From the NCBI GenBank assembly GCA_013397435.1, contig VZRG01000357.1, forward strand, positions 387,793 to 451,792: a stretch of 64,000 bases of DNA. The letters run 5' to 3'. The first letter of the stretch is position 1. Each line of letters starts with the position of its first letter. This stretch comes from Erythrocercus mccallii (lineage: Eukaryota > Chordata > Aves > Passeriformes > Dicruridae). The position numbers were made by a program, and so were the translations under genes. A model generated the notes under the pieces. The model did not search any database, was not told the origin of the DNA, and saw only the letters and a program-made list of their open reading frames with translations. Positions 33,456 to 46,567 of this stretch are shown here, in pieces.

Positions 33456-36400
33456 GTAAGGGATTTTTTTTTTTTTTGCTTAAACAAAAGACCAAAAACC
33501 AGACGACAAGAACAAAGGTCCCACCTTTAAAAAACTTTTCCAGTCTGTGTTGATTTATGAACTGAAAGCACACAATGTATTATTCACCAAATATTTTTTG
33601 GTGCCACTAGAGGCCTCCCTTCTGAATTACACTTTTTTATTGCAACAGCAGAAATAGTCTCCGTTGACATAAAAGGTCTGTAAGATTGGCAAGGAAATGG
33701 TGAACTTGTTTTGCACGAAGAGGAGTCATCTTCACTAGGAAAAGGCAGAATTTGAATAAAGGTGATCAGTGATACAAGTCTCTGAAATACTCATTTTGCC
33801 CATTTTTATCTTTGAGGAATTATAATTGATTTTCAGGTGATCATATTTTTTTAAGTCTGAAAGCCTCTTCTCTGTCATTTTCTATGATGCCATATGGCTC
33901 AAGGGAAGAAAGAAGGCTTTGTGGAGAGTTGTCTTCCTCTTGCTGTTTTCCTTTAAGCTGTTCAATCTCTACTAGGCCTTGAGCATTCATGCAAGAGATC
34001 ATAGCTGTGCTGTCTGTGGACCTTCTTGCTCTTGCAAAAGAAAATCTCTTTTTTATGAAACCTTTTCATGTAAGGGAAAAGAGGAGATGCTTTTAAGTTT
34101 TCCATTTTGGAGAAAGTGATGCTGTTTGCTCTGCTGGTACTCTGCACAATTGAAAGAGTCAAATGCCAGTGTTTTCAGCTCCACTGGATTGTGTCATATG
34201 TACAGATGACGATTTCCCTGCACAGATCTCCTGGAAGCTAGAGAAGATTCTCCATGAGCTCTGTTACTTTGAGAGAGTGGGTAGGATTGGATGGTGCTCT
34301 TTATCCTGAGCATGATAGCTAAACACACCCTGCATGCTTCGTCAGGCTATTCTGTGAAGAACTGTAAATCTTCATAGTTAGAGTCAACCATGAATCTTGT
34401 CTCAAAAACCAGGATTTCTTCAGCAACCATTGAAAGCTTTAATTGTGATAATGCTGTCTTCTTTTTAAGCTGCTCATGATTAGCTTTTCATCTTGTTCTT
34501 GAATTGGGGATGGTCATAACTAATTCCCACAAATGAGGCACAAAAGAAACCCAAAGCTTATCAGTGTTTGACCTCCTGTGCACTTGCTTTTCAATGGAAA
34601 TGAAAAAAAAAATCTTTTTTTAGCTTTTAATTTTCATCTTTTTTGGAAAAAATATTTAAGTAATCTCTTTCCCCTCAATTCAGTCTCTTGGAATAATCTC
34701 AGTCAGAGAAAATGCAGTGCTTCATAGAGAATCCTTGTCTTATAGGCCATTAGTAAAGTAAGTCTTGAAAAGTCACAGGCCTCCCCATCTAAAACATCTT
34801 GAAGTTATTCTGTAGTGTAGTCATATGAAAATAAGGGAATTAGTTCTGAAGTATCTCTGGCAGTATTTAGAAAATGATAGGAATATTTTTAATTTGTTTT
34901 AATTAAATGAATTAGAAAACTGAACAAACAATGAACCCCAACACAGTCATCTTGTTCTCTCCATTTTAAGCATACTCTAGCCTGTGGTTATAAAACCAGC
35001 TAGCCTTTCCTGTGTGAATTATTGGTGTAGTACAAATAAAGCTTTATTTCTCTGTCAAAACTGTCACTGAAAAAATTCTGATACCCGATTCATGCAAGTT
35101 TTTGCAAAGCAGGTTAAAAACTGGAGTTGTGTTGGAAAAAATGAAGTCTCCTAGTAAAACCTTTGTAGATGTATTTGGCAAGCATTAGGAGAGTGTGACT
35201 GTGTCACACAGAACCTTCTCCTTCCAAAGCACACCTGGAACAGAGCCTGGTGCTGCAAACAGTGTAGTAGCAGTTGTCCCATTTCTGCTGTGCCACTGCA
35301 GTGGTCTTGTTCACTGCTACTGCTTATTGTCACTCTTACAGATGGCAATGCTGCACTCAAAGTGTTCACTTACAAGCATTTAATCATATTCTTCACTATT
35401 TTTATAGTGTAGGTTATTACATCTCTCTCATTAGGCAGGTTGTAATGTTCTGCAGTCTTTTTTGCGTGTTTTTCTTGTAATTAGCTGACTTCATCCTTTG
35501 CTTTTGCTTTTGATGATGATGAGAAAGAGTTCTGTCACCTTTTCTAGCATATGGCACATAACTGAATTGGGCAGGTTATTTTGCAAGTGTCTTCAACTGG
35601 AAAATTAAGACTTCTCTTTGCATCTTTCTTCCAGAGTCAGTGGCTGTATTTATGAGTGGCCTATCATTTAGGGAAGCACCAAAAAAATAGCAGTATTGGC
35701 TGTTAGAGGTTTTGCTCACCCTAAATATAGATATTTGAAAGGTTTGCAATGTGAGTGACTAGAAGATTAAAAACTGTATATTAATGAATGCTTGTGTTCC
35801 TGTTCCTGTGAGGCTGCAAAATACTGACTTTAAATGCCTGTTCAGAATAGCTTTTACTCCCCAGGATTTAAATTGTATATCCTCAGTCTGAAACATCATT
35901 TTGTCATTGAAATAGGAAAGTCTGGATGATGTGGGCCTAATTCTGCTCCTGTTGAAGTCAGCTTAGGATAAGAGGAATTATGGCAGTATTAAGTATTTTT
36001 GAGTTTAAAGAAGAGGGAGAATGGAGAAAGGCGGTGTGTCTTTAGGAGAAATGGATATTGGAGCTCAGAACAGGAGGAAAAATAGTAGAGCACTGCATAG
36101 TCATTGGTGTACTGATGTTACTTATATTGGGGATGATGTCCTTGATGTACTGAAAAAAAACCTTTGTAGTCCATTCTTCCAAATCCAGTAAATTGTGAAT
36201 TTAAGTTCTTGGAGTTTATGTTGCTATCTTTGCTAACAAGTCTTGCAATATGGAAAACAGCTGCTGCATTAAATTACGAGATCAAATGTATCTGAGTATT
36301 TTCATCTTTTAGGAAATGAACTACCTGAAAAATTGTAAATGTCTAAACTAGAATTTTCTCCAGTTTAAATAACTTGTCTTCCAAATTTTTGTAGTGGTGC

Positions 36401-39400
36401 CTCTTTGTCTTGTGCTTAGAAGAGTCTTATCACAGTTTTTGTTTACAGTTGGAAATTAGCAAGAGGGCAGTGTGCTTCTTGGAGTAACTTGTAACCTTGT
36501 TCTTTTCTCTCTCCCTGTTTGTCCAAGATGTGCAGCATCTCTACTTTGTAGTGTGTCTCATACCTTCCTTGGGTTCAGGAGCTGATGTTGTCAGCAATGT
36601 GAAATGTACAGTATGAATATGTAGGTACCCTTTAATTCAGATGTTTTATGGGTTTGAACACAAACAGCCAAATGATGCATTTTGAATCTGGCTGTGCCTT
36701 TTGCAAACACTTGGCATGAATTTTTAGACAAATTACTCTAGCCTCTTACATTTTTAATGTTACAGCTTAAAAAAATAAAGTCAAGCCTGCTGAATAGATT
36801 TGTGTTTCTGCCACAGATCAAACCATTTTGATTGCTCTGTTCTTGTACCCATTTTACTGAGACACGTAAGTGATCCTGGTTGCATGATTCCTTTTTTGTT
36901 TCTTGTGAGCCAGCCAGAACATTGTGTCTGGTTCTTATGACTCAGCACTTAGTTCTATTTATTGGCAATTAATCCTGCAGACCTCTGAAAAGGCATGGGT
37001 TTGTTTATTTCTTTTTAATTCACTACATGAAAAGCAAGCTACTGGTACTAGTACTTAAATTTCAGTAGGAAGTTCAATCCCTTGATTTAGAGTGTGTCCT
37101 TGCTGTCTTTTCCTAAGTCAACAGTGCCATTCTGTCTTCCCCAGAAGAAGGATGTGGGACTGCTGCTTCTCTTGCTGATGCTCATCAGCTAGAGTCAGGA
37201 AACCAGACTGTCACATTTTCTTTTGGTGCTTTCCATCAGAACTGCCTTGGACCTGAAGGCAGAAGAAAAACCTACAGCTAAGGCTCAGTCTTCCTTCAAA
37301 CCTCAGTGAAATACATTATGTTAAAGCTGTTCAAAGATGGATAAGAATTCCCACTTTAAAAAAACAAAAAGAAACAAACTCAAAACCTAGTAGAAAAAAG
37401 CCACCCCCACAAAATCAAATGCATGTCTGGCCTTTTGTACTCTGCAGCCTGCAGTAAAAGGAGGAGCCATATGCATGTACAATATTCCATTTCTTCGTGT
37501 TGGGGTGTTGTCTACACAAAACATGTGAAGCTTAACAGTTTATCTAGGGAAAAGACTACTCTATGTTTTTCTGCTTTTTCACCTACTGATAATGTTGCTT
37601 CCAGACACAGGATGTGAAAATTACAGTGGTTTGAACTTCAAAGGATGTGTACTTTCTCCCACTTGATTCTGTAGGCAAAACACTTGCTTGCCTTGCCTTT
37701 TTCTTTCTTTCCTTGGCAGTGCTGTTGTTTGTTGGAGAAGTCTATACCAGGCTTACTAAACTAATGGGATGGAAATCATTAGCAATAGGCATTGTGTCCT
37801 GTGTTCATCTTGACCCTGTCTTGTCTGTTCCATATGCTGAATGTCCTTATTACATGCTATAGGTCATTTATATGTACTATACATCACATTTATACCCCCC
37901 CTCTCTGGGGTGGTATATATAAGGTGCTCTTAAAGCTGAGGAGAAGGGGATTTAACTGCCCCTGTTTTCAACCTGATAAGGAGTTTGCTGTCTATCTCAG
38001 TCTGTACTGTTGGGTCATTGTACAGCTAAGTTGAGTTAAACCTGACTTCTAATGGTAGTATTTTGTTAATCATCACAGGGCCTTTATATTATCTTCCTCT
38101 AGCTGCAAGGGTATTTTGTTTAGAATTTAACAGTAGTAGTAACTTGCTTTTGAAGGATTTAGGTCTTCCTTCAGCCTGTTAACAGACTGATCTGCAGTTG
38201 TCATATAACCTCAGGGCTCTTGATGCTTGATTTTAACCTTTAAGAAAGGATTGATTTCTTAGGATCATTACTAATTTCCTAAGTTAAGTTCCAGAAAGGA
38301 AGGTTTCAGATTATATTGGCGTTCAAGTTGCCTAAATATTCTACTAAGCATTCTCGAAGCTGCATTTGTGTTGGTAATAGAGTTTGTCAGTCATCTCTCT
38401 GTGTTTAATTCTGGCATAGTTGAAATCAGTGTATCTGTCCAAGGGCTGTTGGACAGATACAGGGATGTATTAGTCAGAGTCCCTTGGGATGTTCATTCCT
38501 TGTCTGCTGGCAGGACTCATTTGAGTGTGCTGCAAAGCACACATCTCTGTGCTGTTGTGGGTATCCTTTGAGTTGGTGTTCTGAGCCTACCACATCGTGA
38601 TCTACATCTCCCAAGGCCTTCAGAACTTGTTAGGTGATAAAATGAGCAGGCAAGTCCCTCATAATAAAGGGCACTGGTAAAAGTGGTGATCTTCTGAAGG
38701 CTGATGCTGTAGTGTTCCAATTGGACATAAGGGGGAAAAAAATTACAGGGCTACCTCCAAAAGTAAACTTGGTATTGGCTCATGGCATCCACCAGGCTTG
38801 TTTAGATAAATTGTAGAATATTATGATCTAAACCAAAGCAGGTAAATAAACTAAGTCAGTAAGTTAAGTGAAACAAGTTTTCCCTCTGAACAACTGTAGA
38901 AATTGTGATACTTAGTGTCTCTGAAAATAACTGAAAATTTTATTAATTGCATCAGGATCTGCATAACAGCACCTCCTCCTACTAGCTGGAGCTTATGTGT
39001 TTTCTTATCCTTTGCAAACTATCTTAAGGGTCTTAATTTTTCCCTGTACTGCATGAGGGTCATGTTCTATTACTTTTTGCTACAATCTGGCATCTCCAGT
39101 TGTCAATACAAGAGGAAATATTTGGGTTTCCTCCTGTAGAAGTATGTTTCTGTACCATCTATCAACACAGACCTCTAACTTAGTTGTCACAGTGATTATT
39201 AATCACCATCATCATGTTCCACAAAGTATAGATAAAGATATATAGATATCTTCTGGGTAGATGTAGCATTCTCATGCAAATAGCTGTTAGACCCTCATCC
39301 CTGAACTACAACCCATACTTGAAGAATAAATGGAAATTGTAGAAGTGCAATTTGGTTAGTCTTCTTTAGCCATTGTTTAGGCTTCTAATGAGACTGCTAA

Positions 39401-40868
39401 TTAGATGCTTGTAATTGGACTTCTAATTTGAGACAATGAGCTGGTGTTTGTTAACTGTGAGAATAATCCCTGTCAATACCTGCTCAGGGAAGAAGCAGCT
39501 ACAGCTGTAGGAAACAAGCATTTGGGATATGTGCATCTGGGTGCTGTGAGTGCAAATCTGACTCTGCTGGGCTTTGGCATCCGTGAACCAACATTATGGC
39601 TGAATTTGTTTTGCTGGGTTTTTTCTTGGGTTGGGGAGGATTCTAGGGTGCACTAGGACTAAAAGCACTTGAATATTAAAGAAAAACCTTCAAGTCACAT
39701 GTTTGGGTCACATAAGTTCAAAAAATGGCAGTTGTGTCGAAAAGAGTTTGTACCCAGTTGCTGCAAAACATGTAAAGGTTCATCACGGACTCCCAGTTTT
39801 TGAGAAATATTTTAACAGTCTTTATGCATTAATTTACAAGCATGCAAAGTATCGTTACTTGGAGAGGCTGTTGTTAGTGATTAATACATCTTGAGTAGAA
39901 TGTTGTGCTCATTACCATTTGTAAGCATTCTCTGTAAGTCTGACTTAATATTTCAAATGGGTAAAAAAAGAGAATATAATAAGAAAGTATGCTTACTTAT
40001 TTTGAAAAATATATGTGATTTTATTGCAAGAGCCATTTGATTTCTTTTCCAGGATAATGAAAATCTGCATTTCCTTGACTCTTGTCCATTTTTATACAGC
40101 TTTTCATAAGAACCTGTTCTGCCAGGGTTGAAGAATCTTTAGAAAGGTTATTTGATGGTGTGTAGTACGTTCAGAGGGGCCCAGGGCTGGAATATTAAAG
40201 GCATTCTCTATATACCATTAATATTCCAACACTGCATTTGGCAACATTTTGATTCTGAAGAGAGTGCATGAGTTCAAGGTCAGAGAGATTGACTTGTGCT
40301 GTTCATTATAACCAATTATTGTGTGACAAATGAGTTTGAGATCAGGCTTAAAATTCTGTGAGAAAAATCAATAGTTCTAATCAGGGCCTTTCAGGTCATT
40401 TACCACCCTACCTTTTGTTACTTTGTCAGAAAAGAGCAAGATAAAACCTGTGTGACAGTGGGTTGCCTCTGTATTGTTACCTTCTATTTGAAACATATTT
40501 TGATATCTTGAATTATATTAATAGTTTAATTGGTTTTGGAAAGTTTTAAATTAGTTCCAATTTGTAAAACTTTTTTTATTATTATTTTTTTTAGTATTCT
40601 GATCAGATTTCTCAAGTGGTATTAAAGCTTTTCTGTCTAGGAAGTAGTATATCCACATCCTAAACCAGATTTGAGCTGTTTGTCTGTAATGAATAGCAAA
40701 TAAACCTTAGCAGCATATACACTCCACTAATAGCCTTGCTTTGGTGTCAGGGAAAATTTAAAAAGCTCTTCAGAGTTAGAGCTTTACAACATCTGAAACA
40801 ATTTCATGTTGTTTTGACCAAGGTGGGCATCTAGAATTTTATAAATTCATTTGTTTCTTCCTTTGTAG
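33456..40868 (+). other. RBM33: 7.4-kb intron between exons h and i
   Basis: Noncoding intron with donor GTAAGG and acceptor TTCCTTTGTAG. Its only distinct structure is the perfect 13-bp-arm inverted repeat at 38430-38461, listed separately. No transposon, RNA gene or missed exon was recognised. Confidence 0.75.
38430..38461. repeat. Perfect inverted repeat, 13-bp arms and 6-nt loop
   Basis: TGTATCTGTCCAA (38430-38442) is exactly complementary to TTGGACAGATACA (38449-38461), with loop GGGCTG. It would form a stable stem in DNA or in the RBM33 pre-mRNA. No flanking target duplication was noted, so a template-switch origin is as likely as an element. Confidence 0.95.
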
Positions 40869-41510
40869 TATCCAGACGAGGATGAAGAAACTCGGTTGTA
40901 TCGTTTGAAGATAGAAGAGCAGAAACGGCTGAGAGAGGAGATCCTGAAGCAGAAGGAGCTGAGACGGCAGCAGCAGGCTGGGGCCAGGAAGAGAGAGTTG
41001 TTGGAGAGACTTGCACAGCAGCAGCAGCAGCAGCAGCAGCCTTGCTCTCAGCAGTCCTACATGCAGCACGAGGAGGACTCCTCCGAGTTCCCCACCAACG
41101 GCAGCCCCTACATACCCCACTCCGGCTTGCAGACCAGGCACAACGTGAAAAACAGACTCCTTGTTAGAAAGCAGGACGCGGTAGTTGCAAACATCCACCC
41201 CAAACCCACAGATTTCCCCCCGGGCGCAGGGGACGAGCAGTACCAAGGACAGCAGATGAAGCCAGTGAAGCAGCTGAGGCAGACTAGAACAGTTCCTGCC
41301 AGTCAGCCTCAGGCACCACAGAAAGTGTTACAGAACAAACCTGCTGCAGCGGCGCTGCCCACGCCACAGGCAGCTCGAGTGGCCTCCGTCCCCGCGAGGC
41401 CCCAGGAGCAGAAGCCAGGGGTGAAAAGGACTGTCATGCAGCGGACAAACAGTGGTAGTGATGGGCCCCATGTCGGCAGCAAAGTCAGGGTGATTAAGTT
41501 GTCAGGAGGG
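40869..41510 (+). CDS. RBM33: RBM33 exon i: charged helix, Q8 tract and basic linker
   Basis: The largest exon, 642 nt, encodes residues 590-803 in phase 0 at both ends. It opens YPDEDEETRLYRLKIEEQKR, continuing LREEILKQKELRRQQQAGAR and KRELLERLA: alternating acidic and basic residues over about 50 positions, likely a coiled coil or single alpha-helix. Eight glutamines follow, then a polar linker, HNVKNRLLVRKQDAVVANIH, DEQYQGQQMKPVKQLRQTRT, a Pro/Ala segment and KPGVKRTVMQRTNSGSDGPH, ending SKVRVIKLSGG. The helix and the final KVRVIKLSGG are strongly conserved in RBM33. The donor is GTAAGT. The frame stays open another 89 codons into the intron, to a TGA at 41778-41780. Confidence 0.95.
41016..41039 (+). 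repeat. Pure (CAG)8 repeat in coding sequence
   Basis: There are eight uninterrupted CAG codons encoding Gln. Unlike the interrupted tract in exon c this one is pure, so it is the more slippage-prone of the two. It lies directly after the charged helix and may lengthen it. Confidence 0.97.
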
Positions 41511-44500
41511 GTAAGTTTACAAGGCTCATCTCATCTATGTGTCTCCCTGTGGTTTGTTTCTGTGCGTTTGACCCTGTGTAATCCCGAAATAAAAAATGGG
41601 CCTGAGCTGGTGAGGGAAGTAACAGGTTTAGCATACCTAATAGTGTCTATATTATATTTTCAGAAGTGTAATTTATTAGCAGTTATTAAACAATTAGTGT
41701 TGCCTGTAATGCTGTACTGCCAGGCAGTTACCAATGAAATGATACTGAAATACTCCTTTAAGTTGTTACTTGGAGTCTGAAATCTGAAAGATTGCTCAGT
41801 TGAGTTCCTTTTGCTTAAGGTTGATAGGTCTGCTAATTGCTCAGAGAAAAGAATTTAGGTGACTGCATTTAATTAAGGATTGATTAAAAAGGACCTGCTT
41901 TTTTGGTAAGTGAGGCCACCTAATTTAGTTGTGTGCAGATGTTGGTATTAGTATGGTTTCTACTCAGGGGAAGATGGTTTTTATTTTCTTGGGAAGCATG
42001 TTATGAAACTAATTCAAGCAGTATGTTGGAGAGGGGTGTTTTCTGTTACAGGCTGGGTTTAAAATGGTACCTTTTCACTTCTGCATCTAAATGAGATTTC
42101 CTTATCTCTTGATGAGGGGTCTTTTATCTGCAGTGTGTCCCTTGAGCACTGGTGTGGAGGACTCACAGTGATGGTCTTGAGGACAGTGTGCATATTTAAA
42201 ATCTGGAGTTTTGGTGAGAAAGTCTCTCGACCAAATTTCTTCTGTCTTAATGAAAAGACAAGTTAATTTGTTAGGGCTCTAAAGAGACTAAGATAAAGGG
42301 ACATAGAGATCATGTTGTCAGTGTTTGAAGTCTGTCCTTGGGTTTATGCTGAGGAGGAAAGAATGATCTGACGTAGCAGCACATTGGATGTGTTTTTCTG
42401 GAAGAATGCTTTTAAATCATTTGGAGAATTTTATAGGGAAAACAAATCAGTGTGTAACAGGGACTGAACAAGGCCTTGGAGGCTAGGCTTTCCTCTGTAG
42501 AAATGGGAAGTTGAAATGCCAAAGTCTTAACTACTTTTTATTAATGTTTTTCTACAGCTCATAAAACTTAATTACATTCAGAACTGTGAATTGCATAACG
42601 ACTGTATGGTCTTTCCAAATATTAACATACAGGGTCTTATTTACTACACAGACATCCTGCACTTCAGATTGTTGTCAGTTTTAATTCCTCAGACATGGTA
42701 ACTTAAGTACAGAAGAATAAAGTGCAGGAAGTTGAAAGAAATTAATTCTGTTGAGCCAAAAATATTTCTATATAAGTATGTCTACAGGAATCCCAGTGGC
42801 CTGCAAGAGGTATGACAGGTTTGTGATTCATGCATAATTGAATAAAGCACTCATGCACAACTTCTTTTATTATGTGGTGAAACAAAACAATGGCAGTCAC
42901 AACTGTATACAGCTCCTTGTAACAAATAATTATCAGTGCCCACAGCAGCATTCACAGTGAAATAATTTTTATCACAGTGCTCTATTTCAGAAGACCATGA
43001 ATGATTTGTTTCCGATAAGTCTCATGGTAAGCAAGAGCAATTAGCTTAATTAAGTGCATGTGTAGCTCTTCTTTCATCGTGTACAGAAGCACATTTACTC
43101 TGTCCTCCGTGACTTTCAGATACTGAGGTTTAAGCAAGGTGAAGCAGGTTCTTTACATGTAGCCTTTGTCACTGTTTTCATGTTGCCATAGACTTTTTAA
43201 GTTTCCTTCCAGCTGTGGGAGAGTGAAAGCAAGCATTGCAATTAGCTGTTAACACTGATCAAGATAGTTGATTAATTTTTAATCAGTTACTGGCAAGCTG
43301 AATCTGTGACTTTATTTCTTTGACAACACAGGGAAAAAAAATATTGAGCAGCAGAGCAGACAGTTTTCTAGTCTGTTTTTGGACTAGGATTTAAAAGAAG
43401 AGTTTAAAAAGTGTTTGGACTCCGAATACTATCATGATTGGAGCTCATACGTAGTTTCCACTGCTTTGGTCTTGCCACATGCTTTATTTGTTTTCGTAAT
43501 TTTTACCTGAGCACTAAATATAAAGCAAAAGCCAAATCTCATTTTCCCTAGCCATTCTCCTTAGCATGTAATAGTGCTTCCTCTTAACTCCTTGTCTTTG
43601 GCAAATGGTTGCTGGTATCTCTTACCTGTATGCACTGGCTCTGTCCTGCAGCTAAGCATCCCTGCCCTTGCTCTCTGTCTAATTCCTTGTACTCTTTTCC
43701 TTTCTTGGGCTCTTTTATGCAGAGGTGTTTCGAATACATTTGTACAAATGAGATGGCTCATGATTAGACAGAATGCAGGTTCCATTTTGGAGCTCCCTGG
43801 GTTCAAGTAAAGACCTGGCAAGTCCCTGCTGTTGCAGTAGTGCACGGCACCATTGAGGAGCTCTCAGCTGGAGGAGCTGCTGGAGTCCAGAGCTGTACTA
43901 ACTCTCACTAGAACAAGCTGGCCTAAACCAGAAACTGGTAACGAGGACTGTTATTAATTCAGTAGGGCCATCTGTAGAACCAGGATTCAGTGGTGTGGTG
44001 TTGCTGATGATGTTTTTGTGTAACAGTTAAGCAGTGTGGTGTGTTGGTGAGAACTGTGGAGTACGGATACTGTCAGAAGAGAAAGGCTTCTCTTCTTGAG
44101 GCCAGTGTCTTTACCAGGCTGAGCCTTTGTCTGTTGGTGTTGCTGGGCACAGCAGTGGTACTGGAGATCTCTGACCTGCAGGATGAAATACTCCTTGGGT
44201 CCTTAAAAGATAAAATGGTCTTTCATCTGTTTCCACAATATTCTTTTGTGAGAATATTTTACTTTTGGAATTTTAAGAATTACCATGTAAATTCCAACAA
44301 CATTTTAACTTGTTCAGTTTTCCTGATGCATAAGATGCCTTAATTTATGCTTCTTGTTCTTCAGGAAAATGAAAATGATTCAGCATATCCAGTATGTCAG
44401 GCTAACTCTGTGTATCAAGGTGACACGTTCGGTACTCTCAGTAATAATTTTGTCTTTTGATACTTTTTTATTTTTTAAATAAATCCCACACTTCACCTCC

Positions 44501-44639
44501 CCCCCAGTACTGATTTTCCCATCTCTTTCTAACATACATATAATTTATGCAGAAATGGCAGTAAAGTGAATAGTTTTCCATTTTAATTACTCTTTTAAAT
44601 GTCGTGTTCCTGGAAAATCAGTGTTTAGCACATGGACTT

Positions 44640-44748
44640 GGAATTTTTTTGTTGCTGGTTTGGTTTTGGATTGGGTTTTTGGGGGGGAAGGGGGTTGGAT
44701 TTGGGGGGATTTTTTGTTGTTTTGGTTTTGTTCTTGGTTGTATTTTTT
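44640..44748 (+). repeat. G/T-only strand-asymmetric tract with G-runs
   Basis: About 105 nt with almost no C and very few A on the plus strand: T-runs alternate with GGTTT and GGTTTT units, and the middle holds G-runs of seven, five and six at about 44682-44708. The run of seven plus the next two could support a guanine quadruplex, with one loop of eight bases. In the RBM33 pre-mRNA this is a GU-rich region. Confidence 0.85.
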
Positions 44749-44989
44749 ACAAGGAGAACCAGTTATCTTTCGATGGATCCAGTATGCTTTGGTTTTGTGG
44801 CATTTCCTCAGAGCTGTCCTTTTCAGATACAGGAGCTCAGTGTATTCACACTTGTAAATTTTACTAATAAAGCATCTGAGACTTGCTGGGCTTGCTGAGG
44901 AGCCTGAGATCAATCCTAAAGTTACTTGTAAGTATAAAGTTAACGAGAGTGTAGGAAAGAAACACCCTAATAAATCACTTCAAAATGTG

Positions 44990-45460
44990 ATCATAAAATT
45001 ATAGAAAATAAGGGTGAAAAGACTGTTGGACTAATTTATCTTGAAGGGGGGGATGAACTCTGTAGTATTCCTGACATATTTGTCCAACCTTTTTTTGAGA
45101 TCTCGTTATTGCAGATTTCCCAGGTCATCTATTCCAGTATCAAATGTGTATATTTAGGAGAATTTTCTTAGTGACCAAATCACATTTTCTTGCTGTAATT
45201 TTGAATTTCTGACTATTTGTATTATACTCGAATGATGGAGAAGAATTTCTTGCTCTTTGTGCTTGCCTCTCTTTTTAAAGATATCTTAACTGTTTCTGAG
45301 CTCTAATATCTTTCATCTTCTCTTGATGGGTCATGTTTTCTAATACCTTGGCTGTTTGTGGTGCTCTTTGGGTTCTCTGTGATCAATCTGTCTGTTAAGA
45401 GTTCTAGTACCAAATGCAATTGAATTCCTTAAGTCATTATATTCAGAGTTAAGTCCTGGA
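44990..45460 (-). mobile_element. Old, degraded CR1-like LINE fragment, antisense
   Basis: The order of blocks resembles the antisense of older amniote CR1 copies: a 'pieces of evidence' such as GACTAATTTATCTT, TGACATATTTGTCCAACC, TTCCCAGGTCATCTATTCCAG, ATCTTTCATCTTCTCTTGAT and GTGGTGCTCTTTGGGTTCTC. Divergence is high and no coding frame survives. The call rests on recalled consensus order, so subfamily and edges are uncertain. Confidence 0.5.
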
Positions 45461-46567
45461 AGAACAGGTTTGTACCAGATATAACCTTAGATATCTTAAG
45501 ATCATATGAAATATGTGCTGAACATGTTTTCTATTTAGTTGGAGATTCTGTGGTAAATTACAATATTTTAAAATCTCTGTATCATCGTCATCTTATGTTG
45601 TTGTTGGATGATTTCTCTCTTAGCCAGAAAATGTCCTGCCATGCTCAGAGAGCTGTGTGTCTGTCCCAAAGGCCTGAAAATGCTGGTTCTTATGCTGCAC
45701 CAAGAACACACCCATCTTTGTCTCTGTGGAAGGCTGCACAATGAGGGTTTTTTCATAAATACACATGTAGATAAAAATACATAAAAATCTTGGTGTTCCC
45801 TGTTGCATTATGAGCAGTATCTTATGAGAGATCTTAATTCCTGAAAACCTGAAATGCTTCATATGAAAAGCTTGAAAAAAGAGCTGGCAAGTTCTTATGT
45901 TGAAAAAGCCTGTCACAAAAAAAAAGTCCTTGGATTGCAAAAACAAGATGGAAATGGAAGATGGACAGCTTTGTTCGTATTTCAAGCAACTGGGAAATGT
46001 GAGATGAATATGAAGTTCTAAATATGGAAAAAAGATACTGATTGAGATGATTCTTGTTTGATAATGTAATCAACCAGCTTTGCTTTATGTTTGTACTTGT
46101 TTCTACTTGCATGTGTATGTTCAAATTTAATTAAAAATATTTGACTTGAAAGCTCTTTAGCACCTTTCATCTAAATATGTCAGGAATTGCAAACACTAAG
46201 AATTGTGCCATTTGTGTGGGAAGTTCATGAGGGAGCCCTTTCCCCACCCCTTGACAAAGGAACTCTTGCCCTGTATAGTCCTGTAACTCTTTAAGAAACG
46301 GGAGAATGGCTTTGGTGTTTGCTTGTATCCCACTGTTTGATGGATAGTTCCTGCCTAGGAATGGGCAGAGGGAGCTGCAGGAGCCATATGTGAATGCCCA
46401 GGTACCATGGCAAAATGGGCAAGACTTCTGAAGCCGCATTAATGTAAATGCTGTTGAAGAAGGACTCTGCCTGCCATAACCTGCAAGATTTTGCTCTGGA
46501 AACATTTCACAAATGGACATTAATTTCGTGATTGTAAGAAACTTGAAATGTGTCCACAGGATGCCAC

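Noticed and set aside
40839..41246. Leucine-rich antisense frame over exon i
   Set aside because: Reverse complement of the CAG-rich coding exon (CTG reads as Leu); no independent support.
44365..44419. Possible 55-nt exon between TTCTTCAG and GTGACA, open in one frame (ENENDSAYPVCQANSVYQ)
   Set aside because: Exons i and j already join in phase 0; inserting 55 nt would break the frame, and the peptide does not resemble RBM33. It may be a cryptic exon but I cannot support it.
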